A stretch of DNA of 37,153 nucleotides from an uncultured Photobacterium sp. (GTDB lineage: Bacteria; Pseudomonadota; Gammaproteobacteria; Enterobacterales; Vibrionaceae), in assembly GCA_947039005.1 (NCBI GenBank), contig CAMQXY010000021.1:1-37153 (forward strand). Direction: 5' to 3'. Both the position numbers and the translations under genes were made by a program. Below the pieces are notes generated by a model, which saw only the letters and a program-made list of their open reading frames with translations, was not told the origin of the DNA and did no database searches. Position 1 is the stretch's first letter, and the number at the start of each line of letters is the position of its first letter. Positions 16,522 through 25,377 of this stretch are shown one piece after another.

Positions 16522-17109
16522 TTACGACAGCATTAAAATGCCACCAAAAGCTGCCATAACAATCCCAACCACACGCATTACACGTTGGTTTACTGCTGAT
16601 GTCATGACTAACTTACCTAATGCAATGCCTGATACATGTAAGATTGCGGTTGCTACAACAAAACCACTAAAGTATTCCATTGCTTGTGCATCAAGCGGCA
16701 TTTCCATACCGTGTGCCATGCCATGGAATAATGCGAATGCCATTACCAGACCCGTTGCCAATTTTTCAGACATACGACCACCAGCCAATAACATTGCACC
16801 CATGCCGATCACTGATAGAGCAATACCCATTTCAATGCCAGGTAATACCATTCCAGCAACACCTAACGCGCCACCGATAACCATAATGCCAATAAACGCC
16901 ATTGGCAGACGTGATACGGCTTTACCGCCAATTAATGCTGCCAATAGACCGACACCAATCATTACAGATAAGTGATCAAGGCCAGTAAATGGGTGTAAAA
17001 AACCCGTCATAAAACCGGTTGTAGTATGAGGACCAATATGTCCTGGATGTGCTAAAACGAGTGGTGAAAAAAGAGTAAGCGCACCAGCAACAATATGTTT
17101 AAGTTTCAT
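16522..17109 (-). CDS. hupE: HupE/UreJ family nickel permease
   Basis: This is an inner membrane protein of 195 residues with a cleavable-looking N terminus ending at LAHPGH and six further hydrophobic segments. The motif H-P-F-T-G-L-D-H-L near residue 40 is the HupE/UreJ metal-binding signature. A second His pair (FHGMAHG) lies near residue 130. These proteins take up nickel for hydrogenase or urease. Its place directly before hypFAB ties it to the hydrogenase. AAGGA precedes the ATG. Family assignment is firm; the Ni direction is inferred from family knowledge. Confidence 0.92.
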   Translation of the reverse strand: MKLKHIVAGALTLFSPLVLAHPGHIGPHTTTGFMTGFLHPFTGLDHLSVMIGVGLLAALIGGKAVSRLPMAFIGIMVIGGALGVAGMVLPGIEMGIALSVIGMGAMLLAGGRMSEKLATGLVMAFALFHGMAHGMEMPLDAQAMEYFSGFVVATAILHVSGIALGKLVMTSAVNQRVMRVVGIVMAAFGGILMLS

Positions 17110-17142
17110 TTATTTTTATCCTTAGTGTATATAGAATCAAAA

Positions 17143-17195
17143 CCCGCCTTAACGGGCAATTTATGACTAATAAGTAGGAAGGAGACTTACTTATT
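17143..17195. repeat. Two small hairpins between fdhD and hupE
   Basis: AATAAGTA/TACTTATT (17169-17195, 11-base loop) and CCCG/CGGG (17143-17156) with TTTT after it on the minus strand. The second looks like a weak terminator, so fdhD transcription may only partly continue into hupE. I found no sigma-54 promoter in this gap. Confidence 0.4.
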
Positions 17196-17222
17196 AACAT
17201 TAAATTCAATACCTAAGCGTTG

Positions 17223-18056
17223 TTAAATCATCCCTGTAATACGTTCAGGATGTGCATAAGCATCTGCACGACCATTACGACAATGACCCAATAACGTCAG
17301 ATTAAGTTTTTCCGCCAGATCAACCGCCATTTTGGTGGCCGATGAAATCGCTAACAACACTTCAACCCCTGCAGATGCGGCTTTTTGAACCATCTCAAAG
17401 CTTGCTCGACTGGTCACTAACACTGCGCCACCCGTTAACTGTCGCTGGTGAATACATCCCACCAATTTATCCAAAGCAATATGACGACCAACATCTTCAA
17501 AAATAGCTTCTACTTGACCTTGTTGGTTGATATATACCGCCGCATGAGCAGAGCCAGTTAACTGATTTAATTGCTGTTTACGTAATAATTGTTGTAAGAC
17601 AGGATCAAGGAAACCTAAATCAAACTGTACTGATGACGGCACAGGATCTAATGCACGGCATACTGTTTCTAATTTTTCTTCACCACAAATGCCGCAGCCT
17701 GTTAGTCCAGCAAGAGAACGACGTTTTTGTTGTAAACGCGCCACACAGCGATTCGCAATCGTGACATTAATGTTGATGCCATCACAGGTAGGCATCATTT
17801 CAATATCATGAATATCACGATGATGATCGATGATCCCTTCTGATAATGAAAAGCCAATCGCAAACTGCTCTAAGTCATTTGGCGTACACATCATTACGGT
17901 GTAAGCGACACCATTAAAAGCAATCGCAACCGGCGTTTCTTCAATGATGTAGTCAAGTTCACAGCAATCACTTTTGCCTTTACGGTAACGTACAATAGAA
18001 CGTTCGCTTGCATTACAAAACATCGATTCCGGTAACGCTTCTAAGGTGGTCAACAT
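17223..18056 (-). CDS. fdhD: FdhD, formate dehydrogenase sulfurtransferase
   Basis: FdhD carries sulfur from IscS to the molybdenum centre of formate dehydrogenase, which needs this Mo-S ligand for activity. The protein has 277 residues, the normal length. The catalytic pair C121-G-I-C124 lies in LTGCGICGEEKLE, at the same numbering as in E. coli. The C terminus has the conserved SRASFEMVQKAASAGVEVLL substrate-binding region. A strong AGGA site precedes the ATG. It lies between fhlA and hupE on the same strand and serves the FdhF encoded nearby. Confidence 0.97.
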   Translation of the reverse strand: MLTTLEALPESMFCNASERSIVRYRKGKSDCCELDYIIEETPVAIAFNGVAYTVMMCTPNDLEQFAIGFSLSEGIIDHHRDIHDIEMMPTCDGININVTIANRCVARLQQKRRSLAGLTGCGICGEEKLETVCRALDPVPSSVQFDLGFLDPVLQQLLRKQQLNQLTGSAHAAVYINQQGQVEAIFEDVGRHIALDKLVGCIHQRQLTGGAVLVTSRASFEMVQKAASAGVEVLLAISSATKMAVDLAEKLNLTLLGHCRNGRADAYAHPERITGMI

Positions 18057-18072
18057 CTTTTTCCTTTACTTG

Positions 18073-18098
18073 TTTATTACGTCATATTTATTACGACA
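18073..18098. repeat. 12-bp direct repeat in the fhlA-fdhD gap
   Basis: TTTATTACGTCA and TTTATTACGACA are tandem copies 14 bp apart, 17 bp before the fdhD start. On the minus strand each contains TGWCG, the half-site core of the probable FhlA boxes. No GG-N10-GC promoter follows, so a regulatory role is only a suggestion. Confidence 0.4.
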
Positions 18099-18141
18099 AT
18101 CACTGTTTGTTTATAAAATTTTGTTTATAACATTCAGCTGA

Positions 18142-20202
18142 TTAACGATAATCTTGGCTACTTAAACCCATTTTTTTCATACGAGACAATAACGTGGTTC
18201 GTTTTAGCCCCAATTGATTTGCGACCCCATTAGGTCCAGCGATTACGCCATGACAATTGATTAACGCATCCACTATCATCTGTCGATCAATCACCGCTGG
18301 TGTCGATTTAACCGCGGTGGATAGTGCAACCTGTGGCTCAATTGACTCGATAACCGTATTAACCACCATTGGCGATATCGACACCAACTCTTGAATCGGT
18401 ACATTCAGCACCTGACCACGGGTTAAAATAACAGCCCGTTCAATCACATTACGCAATTCACGTACATTACCCGGCCATGAAAATTGCTGCATAATCGCCA
18501 TATCTTCCACCGCAATCGAAGTAATGGTTTTACCCATTTTCTTGGCAAGTTCACGGGTAAAATGTTTAACCAATAAGGGAATATCTTCTGCTCGTTCTCG
18601 TAACGGCGGGATCTCAATCGGGAAAACATTTAAGCGATAATACAAATCATTACGAAATTGTTTCTGTTGTACCATTTGCAATAAATTGACATTGGTCGCG
18701 ACCACAATCCGTACATCGACACTGATTAGCTGGTTTTTACCGACACGCTCAATTTCATTTTCTTGCAAGGCACGTAATAATTTAGGCTGTAATTCCAGTG
18801 GCATATCACCAATTTCATCAAGAAATAGCGTGCCTTTATGAGCTTGTTCAAATCGACCCACACGTTGAGTAACGGCACCCGTAAATGCACCGCGCTCATG
18901 ACCAAATAATTCACTTTCAAACAAACCACTCGGGATCGCCGCACAATTCATCTTTACCATGTCAGTTTTACTGCGATGACTCATTTTATGGATCGCACGT
19001 GCAATCAATTCTTTTCCTGTGCCTGATTCACCTAAAATCAACACCGTACTATCGCAACTTGCTACTAATGCAACTTGCTCTAGCACTTTATTCATTACTT
19101 CACTTTGACTGATAATGTCATCAAAAATAGCATGTTCATCATAGCTATCCTCAACACTAATAAACTTGGTCTGAGAACGGTGTGGTGTTGCCGATTGATG
19201 CACTTTAATACTGTGCATCGCCAGAGCAACACGGGCTGATATTTGTTTAAATAATTCAATATCACCGGGTTGAAATTTTGCTTCAACCGCCTTGACATAA
19301 CAGATATAACCGATAGTTACACCACGGAATATCATCGGCATTATGCAAGCACTTTTCGCCTGTGATGAAAAATAAGGACTGTTATCGTCATGTTTTAATT
19401 TATAAATATCATTAGCCGTCAAAATAACTGCTTTATTATTTTCAACCGCATTTTTAATCATGCTGTCATCAGTGAAAAAATGGCATTGATAATCCATATC
19501 TCCATTAATATCACCACTAGAATATTGATTATAGTGGCCATCTTGAGACTGTATTATCGATAGCTCATTCATCCCAAATCGTTGATATAAAAAACGTAAT
19601 AACGAACTAATCAGTTCTTTTTTTGAACTCTGATTAATAACGGCATTGGTAATATCAACTAAAAACTGGAAGTTCTTATGTTCATTACTTAATTGTTGCG
19701 TTAAGGATGAAGCAATTTGATGCTCAAGAATATGTTCGATCATTGCAGCAACCATATTATTGAACAACTTAAATTGCTTTTCTACATCATCATAATCAGG
19801 TAAACGGAGATTAATATATTCAATAGCTCCTAACTGCTGATTGGCTATTAGTAGCGGTATTTTACAGTAAGTTTGGATATTAGTGTATGCCGGATGGAGA
19901 GATAATTGAGGAAAAGTTCGATAAAGTTCTTCGCCATTAATATAATGACTATACTCACAGGAAACAACATGATGTAAACTCAAACTATCTTCTGAATAAT
20001 CATACTGTTGAAACTTATTTTCCGCATCTTGATAATATAGAATTGATTGAGCATTTATGTCATCTTTTAGAATAATATTAACACGATCGGCATCAATAAA
20101 TAACAAACGTTCATTATTTAGAAAATTAATCACACCTGATATATCATTAATAGACAATAATGCCTTAGAAAAGATCATTAAATCGCTTTCAAAATTTTCC
20201 AT
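18142..20202 (-). CDS. fhlA: FhlA, sigma-54 activator of formate hydrogenlyase genes
   Basis: FhlA senses formate and activates the sigma-54 promoters of the FHL genes. I start it at the ATG at 20202 (MENFESDLM), giving 686 residues against 692 in E. coli. The frame stays open to an ATG at 20259, but a likely -10 (TATAAC, 20267-20262) sits just before that codon. Two GAF-like domains fill the first half. The AAA+ domain has GESGTGKELIARAIHKMSHR (Walker A), ESELFGHERGAFTGA (the GAFTGA loop that contacts sigma-54) and LFLDEIGDMPL (Walker B). A Fis-type helix-turn-helix (NQLGLKRTTLLSRMKKMGL) ends the protein. An FNR-type site lies upstream. Confidence 0.95.
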   Translation of the reverse strand: MENFESDLMIFSKALLSINDISGVINFLNNERLLFIDADRVNIILKDDINAQSILYYQDAENKFQQYDYSEDSLSLHHVVSCEYSHYINGEELYRTFPQLSLHPAYTNIQTYCKIPLLIANQQLGAIEYINLRLPDYDDVEKQFKLFNNMVAAMIEHILEHQIASSLTQQLSNEHKNFQFLVDITNAVINQSSKKELISSLLRFLYQRFGMNELSIIQSQDGHYNQYSSGDINGDMDYQCHFFTDDSMIKNAVENNKAVILTANDIYKLKHDDNSPYFSSQAKSACIMPMIFRGVTIGYICYVKAVEAKFQPGDIELFKQISARVALAMHSIKVHQSATPHRSQTKFISVEDSYDEHAIFDDIISQSEVMNKVLEQVALVASCDSTVLILGESGTGKELIARAIHKMSHRSKTDMVKMNCAAIPSGLFESELFGHERGAFTGAVTQRVGRFEQAHKGTLFLDEIGDMPLELQPKLLRALQENEIERVGKNQLISVDVRIVVATNVNLLQMVQQKQFRNDLYYRLNVFPIEIPPLRERAEDIPLLVKHFTRELAKKMGKTITSIAVEDMAIMQQFSWPGNVRELRNVIERAVILTRGQVLNVPIQELVSISPMVVNTVIESIEPQVALSTAVKSTPAVIDRQMIVDALINCHGVIAGPNGVANQLGLKRTTLLSRMKKMGLSSQDYR

Positions 20203-20296
20203 GCTAACATTAACTCTTGCTGATAATATGGCCCGAATAGCGAATAATAATCCAAGCATTTGTTATACAATTCTCAATCATTTTAATAACAAAGTA

Positions 20297-20310
20297 TTGA
20301 TCCATATCAA
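20297..20310. promoter_or_regulatory. FNR-type site upstream of fhlA
   Basis: TTGATCCATATCAA is a perfect match to TTGAT-N4-ATCAA. Its centre is about 48 bp before the transcription start predicted from the -10 at 20267-20262. It suggests that fhlA is switched on without oxygen. CRP cross-recognition is possible but the half-site TTGAT favours FNR. Confidence 0.7.
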
Positions 20311-20420
20311 TCAATAATTACTAACAATAGCATCATTAAAATAAACCTAATAATAATACCAATTTTTTGAGCAAATAAATAAATTAGAATGGTTATTTTA
20401 ATAATAAAAAACATAAGGCA

Positions 20421-20452
20421 CCAAGATAAAAATAATCAATCTTTTATCTTGG
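20421..20452 (-). terminator. Terminator after fdhF
   Basis: CCAAGATAAAA pairs with TTTTATCTTGG around a 10-base loop, 70 bp after the fdhF stop. A T-rich stretch (TTATGTTTTTTATT) follows on the minus strand, separating hydN-fdhF from fhlA. Confidence 0.6.
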
Positions 20453-20522
20453 AAACCTTAATTTCATTTATGCAGTGATATAATAAATATAAACCTTAAT
20501 AGGTCTTATTTAAATAATATGC

Positions 20523-22667
20523 TTACGCATTCTTAACATGGTTTTTCAAGCGTGCTTTCAAATTACTGTACTCAGTTTGTACGTAATTTTCAGCCCACGG
20601 TTGATCATCAATATTTTCTACTTTAACAGCACAATATTTAAATTCAGGCGTACCTGAAATAGGATCAACATGTTCAATGGTTAATTCATTACATGCACCA
20701 ATCCACCATTGGTATGTCATGTAAACAACACCTTTGTTAACACGCTCATTGTAGTTAGCTCGAGAGATAACTTTACCACGGCGAGAAGACACCCAAACTA
20801 ATTGTTGATCATCGATCCCCAACGCTTTGGCGTTATCTGGATGCATTTGCACATAACCAGGTTCATCAGCCAATGTTTGTAGCGCAGCACAGTTACCTGT
20901 CATTGAACGACAAGAGTAGTGGCCTACTTCACGCACAGTTGACAACACTAACGGGTAATCAGCATCTGGTTGCTCTAGCGGCGGACGCCAATCAGCACCA
21001 ATAAACATCCCTTTACCTGATGGTGTAGTGAACTTGTTATCTTTAAATAAGTAAGATGTACCTGGATGATCTTCTGTTGGACAAGGCCATTGCACAGATT
21101 TCAGATCAGCCATTTTCTCATACGTTACGCCCGCATAATCAGGGCATAATACACGTAACTCATCCCAGATTTCTTCAGTATTGTTATACGACATAGGATA
21201 ACCCATGTACGTTGCTAACAAACTAAAGATTTCCCAGTCCGGCTTCACATTACCCGTTGGGATCACTGCTTTATAAAAGCGTTGGAAACCACGGTCAGCA
21301 CTGCTGTAAACACCTTCATGCTCGCCCCAACTTGTCGCAGGGAAAATCACATCAGCAAATTCAGCGGTTTGGGTCATGAAGATATCTTGTACGATAACCA
21401 GATCCATCTTGCGCATAGTATCGCGCATTACTGCTAGATCTGCTTCAGTTTGTGCTGGATCTTCACCAAAGATATAGAAAGCTTTACAAACGCCTTCGTT
21501 TACCTTGTGACCTAATTCAGTTAAGCGGTAACCCGGCTTACCTGACAGCTCAACACCCCATGCGTTTTCAAACTTTTCACGGTTTGCATCAACATCGACA
21601 TTCTGATAGCCAGGGAACTGGTGCGGCAACATACCCATATCACAGGTACCTTGAACGTTGTTTTGACCACGAACCGGACCACAACCCACACCAGGACGAC
21701 CAAAGTTGCCCGTTAGCAATGCAAGACCTGCTAAACCACGAACAACATCAACCGCTTGACCATACTGAGTAACACCCATACCCCAAAGAATCATCGCTTC
21801 AGGTGCAGCAGCGTAAGTACGTGCCGCCAAGCGAATATCTGCCGCTGTAAGACCGGTTACTTCTTCTACTGATTCAGGTGTGTAACGTGAAGCAATTTCA
21901 CGGAACTCAGCAAAACCTTCAGTATTATTTTCAACGAAAGATTTGTCGTATAAGTTTTCTTCGATAATCACATTCGCTAACGCATTAACGAGTGCCATGT
22001 TCGAACCGTTCTTTAACGCTAACCATTGATCAGCAACACGCGCAGATTCGATCTTACGTGGGTCACATACAATAATTTTAGCGCCATTTGCACGGGCTTT
22101 AAGAATATGTCTTGCTACAACTGGATGAGAATCAGCCGCGTTGTAACCGAAAATGAGTAAGCATTTAGTAAGTTGAATTTCGGGAATAGCGTTACTCATT
22201 GCGCCATTACCTACTGTTGTCTCCAGACCGGAGACTGATGGTGCGTGTCACACCCTAGCACAGTGGTCAACATTGTTGGTTCCGATCACCGCCCTTGCGA
22301 GTTTTTGCATCACATAGTTGGCTTCGTTACCCGGACCGCGGGCTGAACCTGTTGTCATTATCGCATCTGGACCATACTGCTTTTTAATTGCCATTAGCTT
22401 ATCGCCGGCAAATTGAATAGCTTCGTCCCAAGACACGGCTTCTAAGGCTGATTCACGTGTACGGCGAATCATTGGTTGCTTTAGGCGTGGTGTTAATAAG
22501 TTGGTATCGTTGAGAAAATCCCAACCATAGTAGCCTTTCAAACAAAGTTGGCCTTCATTGGTACGACCCATTGCTGGCTCTGCTGCCACGACTTTGTTAT
22601 TTTCGACAACCAACTTTAGTTTGCACCCAGTACCGCAGTAGGGACAAACAACAATTGATTTTTTCAT
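20523..22667 (-). CDS. fdhF: FdhF, selenocysteine formate dehydrogenase H
   Basis: FdhF oxidises formate to CO2 in the cytoplasmic arm of formate hydrogenlyase. Read through one in-frame TGA at 22250-22248, the gene encodes 714 residues (E. coli 715). That TGA is codon 140, the same position as Sec140 in E. coli, in the context ARV-U-HAPSVSGLE. C8, C11, C15 and C42 bind the [4Fe-4S] cluster and K44 is the electron relay. GTDNV-type and TSWGEHEGVYSSADRGFQR segments bind the two molybdopterin guanine dinucleotides. Simple gene finders split it into two frames (139 and 558 residues). It follows hydN by 58 bp, with AAGG before the ATG. Confidence 0.97.
22219..22250 (-). promoter_or_regulatory. 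Sec TGA codon and bacterial SECIS hairpin of fdhF
   Basis: The TGA is at 22250-22248. Starting 12 nt later, GTCTCC pairs with GGAGAC around the loop GGTCT (22235-22219 on the minus strand). The loop keeps the GGUCU sequence that SelB recognises in E. coli fdhF. The distance from the codon also fits the bacterial SECIS rule. selA, selB and selC in this window supply the decoding factors. Confidence 0.9.
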
Positions 22668-22725
22668 ACTAACCTTTTGGCTGTAATTGTTATTAATATG
22701 TATTGTAAACCGAAGGTTTATAACA

Positions 22726-23274
22726 CTAGCGAGTGATCGCTACAGCAGCATTGAGCGCAGCTGCTTCACGTTTTTGTTTGCTTGTTTCAATCAATGTTTC
22801 AGCTTCGATAATCTGAATTGCGCCAGTAGGACAAACTTCTACACACGCAGGACCTGCTTCACGATGAGAACACAAGTCACATTTCAATGCTTGAGATTTA
22901 GGCACCATACGCTTAAACAGCGATGCACCTTTTGATTCTTCAACCATCTTAGTCACGACATTCATTGCACCGTAGGGACAAGCAATGACACAGGTTTTAC
23001 ACCCGATACAGCGTGATTGAATCACTTTTACATAGCCATCTTCTAAAACGATAGCGTTATTAGGACAAACCTGCGCACAAGGTGCATCATCACATTGACG
23101 GCACATTACGGGCGTTGTCACATGCGCATTTTTCACCAAGGTCAACCGTGGTGAAAAATCTGCGGGTGCAACCCCTGTTAGCTTGCCATCTGCTTGATGA
23201 GAAACAACACAAGCAATTTCACAGGTTCGACACCCAATACACAGATTTGGATCTGCAAAAACAAACCGGTTCAT
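22726..23274 (-). CDS. hydN: HydN-type 4Fe-4S electron transfer protein
   Basis: This is a cytoplasmic ferredoxin-like protein of 182 residues with four [4Fe-4S] clusters in the HycB/HydN/DmsB pattern: CIGCRTCEIAC at about 12, CRQCDDAPCAQVCP at about 58, CIGCKTCVIACP at about 89 and CDLCSHREAGPACVEVCP at about 132. It is the first gene of a unit with fdhF and probably carries electrons from FdhF to the hydrogenase. It is about as similar in layout to HycB (30576-31190). AAGG precedes the ATG, and a sigma-54 promoter lies about 62 bp upstream. Confidence 0.93.
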   Translation of the reverse strand: MNRFVFADPNLCIGCRTCEIACVVSHQADGKLTGVAPADFSPRLTLVKNAHVTTPVMCRQCDDAPCAQVCPNNAIVLEDGYVKVIQSRCIGCKTCVIACPYGAMNVVTKMVEESKGASLFKRMVPKSQALKCDLCSHREAGPACVEVCPTGAIQIIEAETLIETSKQKREAAALNAAVAITR

Positions 23275-23335
23275 GGTCTATACCTTGTTGATATCGATAC
23301 ATCGCAACATAGTCTTATGTTGCTATTCCTTTTAA

Positions 23336-23350
23336 GCATTAGTTGTGCCA
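23336..23350 (-). promoter_or_regulatory. Sigma-54 promoter of hydN-fdhF
   Basis: On the minus strand TGGCACAACTAATGC matches TGGCAC-N5-TTGC with the essential GG-N10-GC spacing. The predicted start is near 23324, giving a leader of about 50 nt. A partial IHF-type site (AATCATTAATTTA, one mismatch) lies at 23361-23373. Confidence 0.85.
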
Positions 23351-23400
23351 CAAATTACTAAATCATTAATTTATTTTTAACTGACTGAAATTAAATTAAA

Positions 23401-23438
23401 AAAAAAGGAAGTACATGCAATGCAGTACTTCCCTTTTT
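23401..23438. terminator. Terminator downstream of hycI
   Basis: GGAAGTAC pairs with GTACTTCC around a loop, with six A on one side and TTTTT on the other. It can end the hyc transcript on the minus strand. It lies between the FhlA-type enhancer and the hydN promoter. Confidence 0.75.
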
Positions 23439-23443
23439 ATTAA

Positions 23444-23527
23444 TGTCGATAAAGTCATTAACTTCGTCAATTGTATCGACACTGTTCGTCAGTTATTATC
23501 GACACCCTTCGACAATCAATGTCGACA
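23444..23527 (-). promoter_or_regulatory. Probable FhlA enhancer of hydN-fdhF
   Basis: Minus-strand motifs TGTCGA or TGACGA occur at least six times here. Two form the composite TGWCGA-N4-TGTCGA: TGTCGAAGGGTGTCGA at 23499-23514 and TGACGAACAGTGTCGA at 23476-23491, 23 bp apart. The near edge lies 140 bp upstream of the -12 GC. The same composite stands in front of the hyc operon at the same distance. FhlA as the binder is inferred from position and the local fhlA gene. Confidence 0.7.
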
Positions 23528-23544
23528 GTCACCACCAATAAACA

Positions 23545-24069
23545 TCAACAATGCTCAAAACCACCCGACCCTTGCCACTCAGGTAAGCGCTGGTAAATCG
23601 TTTCAACCGCGGTTTGCACCATCTCGGTTAGCGGAAATGAAAACGCCACAATAGCCGGTTGAATACCAACAAAAATAACCTCTGGCACAAAGGTTTTTAA
23701 GTCGTCAATCAAAAAGTTAAGCGGTAAACTATGGGTCGAAACCACATACATATCGACAATGGTTTCTGGATCAATAATTCGCACTTCGCCCGCTTGTTCA
23801 CCAATATCCGCCGCATCCACCACAATCACACGTTGGGGCTGCGCTTTACGAATAAGATGTAAACAATCTTCAGGCATCGAGCCACCTTCCAGCACGCTCC
23901 ATCCTGAAATCGGATTATCTTTGATCATTTTTGCTAATAATGGACCAGCGCCATCATCACCCATCATGCTATTACCGACAGTCAGCACGATATTACTAAC
24001 CGATAAATCAACATCATCGTTAGAAACACTTTCACCCATCACTGTCGACAAATTCACTTCCTGAAGCAT
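23545..24069 (-). CDS. hycI: HycI, hydrogenase 3 maturation endopeptidase
   Basis: HycI removes the C-terminal peptide of HycE after nickel has been inserted. The protein has 174 residues; E. coli HycI has about 156, and the difference is mostly an N-terminal extension of about 24. The core VGNSMMGDDGAGPLL carries the nickel-binding Asp. VVDAADIGEQAGEVRIIDPE and VSTHSLPLNFLIDDLK hold the second Asp and the His ligand. The last residues ...GSGGFEHC match the family end. A clear GAGGTG binding site supports the start at 24069. It is the last gene of hycB-I. Confidence 0.95.
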   Translation of the reverse strand: MLQEVNLSTVMGESVSNDDVDLSVSNIVLTVGNSMMGDDGAGPLLAKMIKDNPISGWSVLEGGSMPEDCLHLIRKAQPQRVIVVDAADIGEQAGEVRIIDPETIVDMYVVSTHSLPLNFLIDDLKTFVPEVIFVGIQPAIVAFSFPLTEMVQTAVETIYQRLPEWQGSGGFEHC

Positions 24070-24091
24070 ATTTTCACCTCATATAGCATAG

Positions 24092-24541
24092 TTAGCGTAT
24101 TCCTCGAATCATCATATACATCGTCGGTTCGCGGTGAATATCCCCAAGCGCGGTAATAAAATCACGGGTTAACTGCTGTGATAGTGCATTTTGAGTCGAG
24201 GTATCAATCCGATCAAACGCTAACGCCAACATATTAAGGTGTTCAGGGTAAATGGTGATTTCACCAAACACAAAATAGCCTTTCATTTTATTGAACGCTT
24301 CGCCGTCTTGTGGCAAACCGCTGATCCATGTCAGATATTCATCGCCTTCACATTCAATCACGGCTTTTAGACAATCAACTACGCCTAAATGGTGACCAAT
24401 CGCCAAGCTGTAATACATGATCTGTTTAGCTTCTTCAGGCACATCATAGCTTTCATCAACAAACTTACGCCCTAATGTATAAAAGTAGACGCGGCCTTGA
24501 AAATGGCGAGATTGTGTTAATTCCGCTAAAACATCACTCAT
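24092..24541 (-). CDS. hycH: HycH, hydrogenase 3 maturation protein
   Basis: HycH is needed to make active hydrogenase 3 in E. coli but its biochemical role is not known. The protein has 149 residues when started at MSDVLAEL, whose ATG overlaps the hycG stop by four bases (ATGA). The upstream part of the frame is discarded for that reason. It is a soluble protein with conserved-looking [13 protein letters not shown] and [23 protein letters not shown] segments. It lies between hycG and hycI, as in E. coli. Confidence 0.9.
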   Translation of the reverse strand: MSDVLAELTQSRHFQGRVYFYTLGRKFVDESYDVPEEAKQIMYYSLAIGHHLGVVDCLKAVIECEGDEYLTWISGLPQDGEAFNKMKGYFVFGEITIYPEHLNMLALAFDRIDTSTQNALSQQLTRDFITALGDIHREPTMYMMIRGIR

Positions 24542-25377
24542 TGCTGACAACCTCCACATGATGGCGAACCTTGCTGTGCACTAGGGCACGCTTCAGAACC
24601 AGTGAGTGCCGCCATGGTCTTTGACAGTAAAATATTTACGATTTCAGTAAGTCGTGGATCATTTTTAGTCGCAAGGTAAGCACTGATTTTTTGATCAACA
24701 TCATCGGCACTACAAGTGGCGAGTACATTCATAACGTCATCAGCAATACGTTGTCCTTGTACATAACCTGCAAGTACACGCGCTTGACGTTCAATCATCA
24801 CTTTAATATCCAATGGAATTTCAGTGTGTTTTAAACTCGCCTTTTGTTCTTCAGGTTGGTGTACTTTGGCTTTCAATTTTTGGTCAAGCAAACCCAACGC
24901 AACCGCAAAACCAAAAATAGTTGCGGCTGGTGTCGGTGGACAACCCGGAATGTAAACATCTACTGGGACAATTTTATCCGTACCGCCCCACACACAATAA
25001 AGATCGTGGAAAATACCACCATCACAACCACATGCACCGTATGAAATCACAATCTTTGGATCCGGCGCGGCTTCATAAGCACGCAGCGCAGGCGCACGCA
25101 TTGCACGAGTTACCGAACCGGTATAAAGCAAAATATCGGCATGACGCGGTGAAGCGACAATTTTGATACCAAAACGCTCAGTATCAAAAATAGGCGTAGT
25201 TGCTGCAAAAATCTCAATCTCACAGGCATTACAACCGCCGCAGTCAACGCGGTAGACATACGCTGAACGACGAATTTCCTTGATCAGCGCATCTTTTAGC
25301 TTTTGGCTATTGGGTGGCAGTTCAACAGGTACGGTTTGAGTATGGGCTGTGCCTACTAGTTGTTTAATACCTTTCAC
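24538..25377 (-). CDS. hycG: HycG, small subunit of hydrogenase 3
   Basis: HycG is the NuoB-like Fe-S subunit that passes electrons to the NiFe site in HycE. The protein has 279 residues (E. coli 255). [11 protein letters not shown] near residue 46, [13 protein letters not shown] near 112 and [10 protein letters not shown] near 146 provide the four cysteines of the proximal [4Fe-4S] cluster. After the family core it has a tail ending [19 protein letters not shown], with three cysteines. The gene overlaps hycF by four bases (ATGA), which suggests translational coupling. Confidence 0.95.
   Translation of the reverse strand: MKGIKQLVGTAHTQTVPVELPPNSQKLKDALIKEIRRSAYVYRVDCGGCNACEIEIFAATTPIFDTERFGIKIVASPRHADILLYTGSVTRAMRAPALRAYEAAPDPKIVISYGACGCDGGIFHDLYCVWGGTDKIVPVDVYIPGCPPTPAATIFGFAVALGLLDQKLKAKVHQPEEQKASLKHTEIPLDIKVMIERQARVLAGYVQGQRIADDVMNVLATCSADDVDQKISAYLATKNDPRLTEIVNILLSKTMAALTGSEACPSAQQGSPSCGGCQQ

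Noticed and set aside
16493-16975. Plus-strand 160-codon frame opposite hupE
   Set aside because: It is antisense to a clear membrane protein gene and looks like a shadow, rich in Pro, Ile and Thr from reversed hydrophobic codons.
20523-22667. fdhF as a nonsense-mutated pseudogene or as two genes
   Set aside because: The TGA is at the conserved Sec position with a SECIS hairpin directly after it, and selA, selB and selC are nearby.
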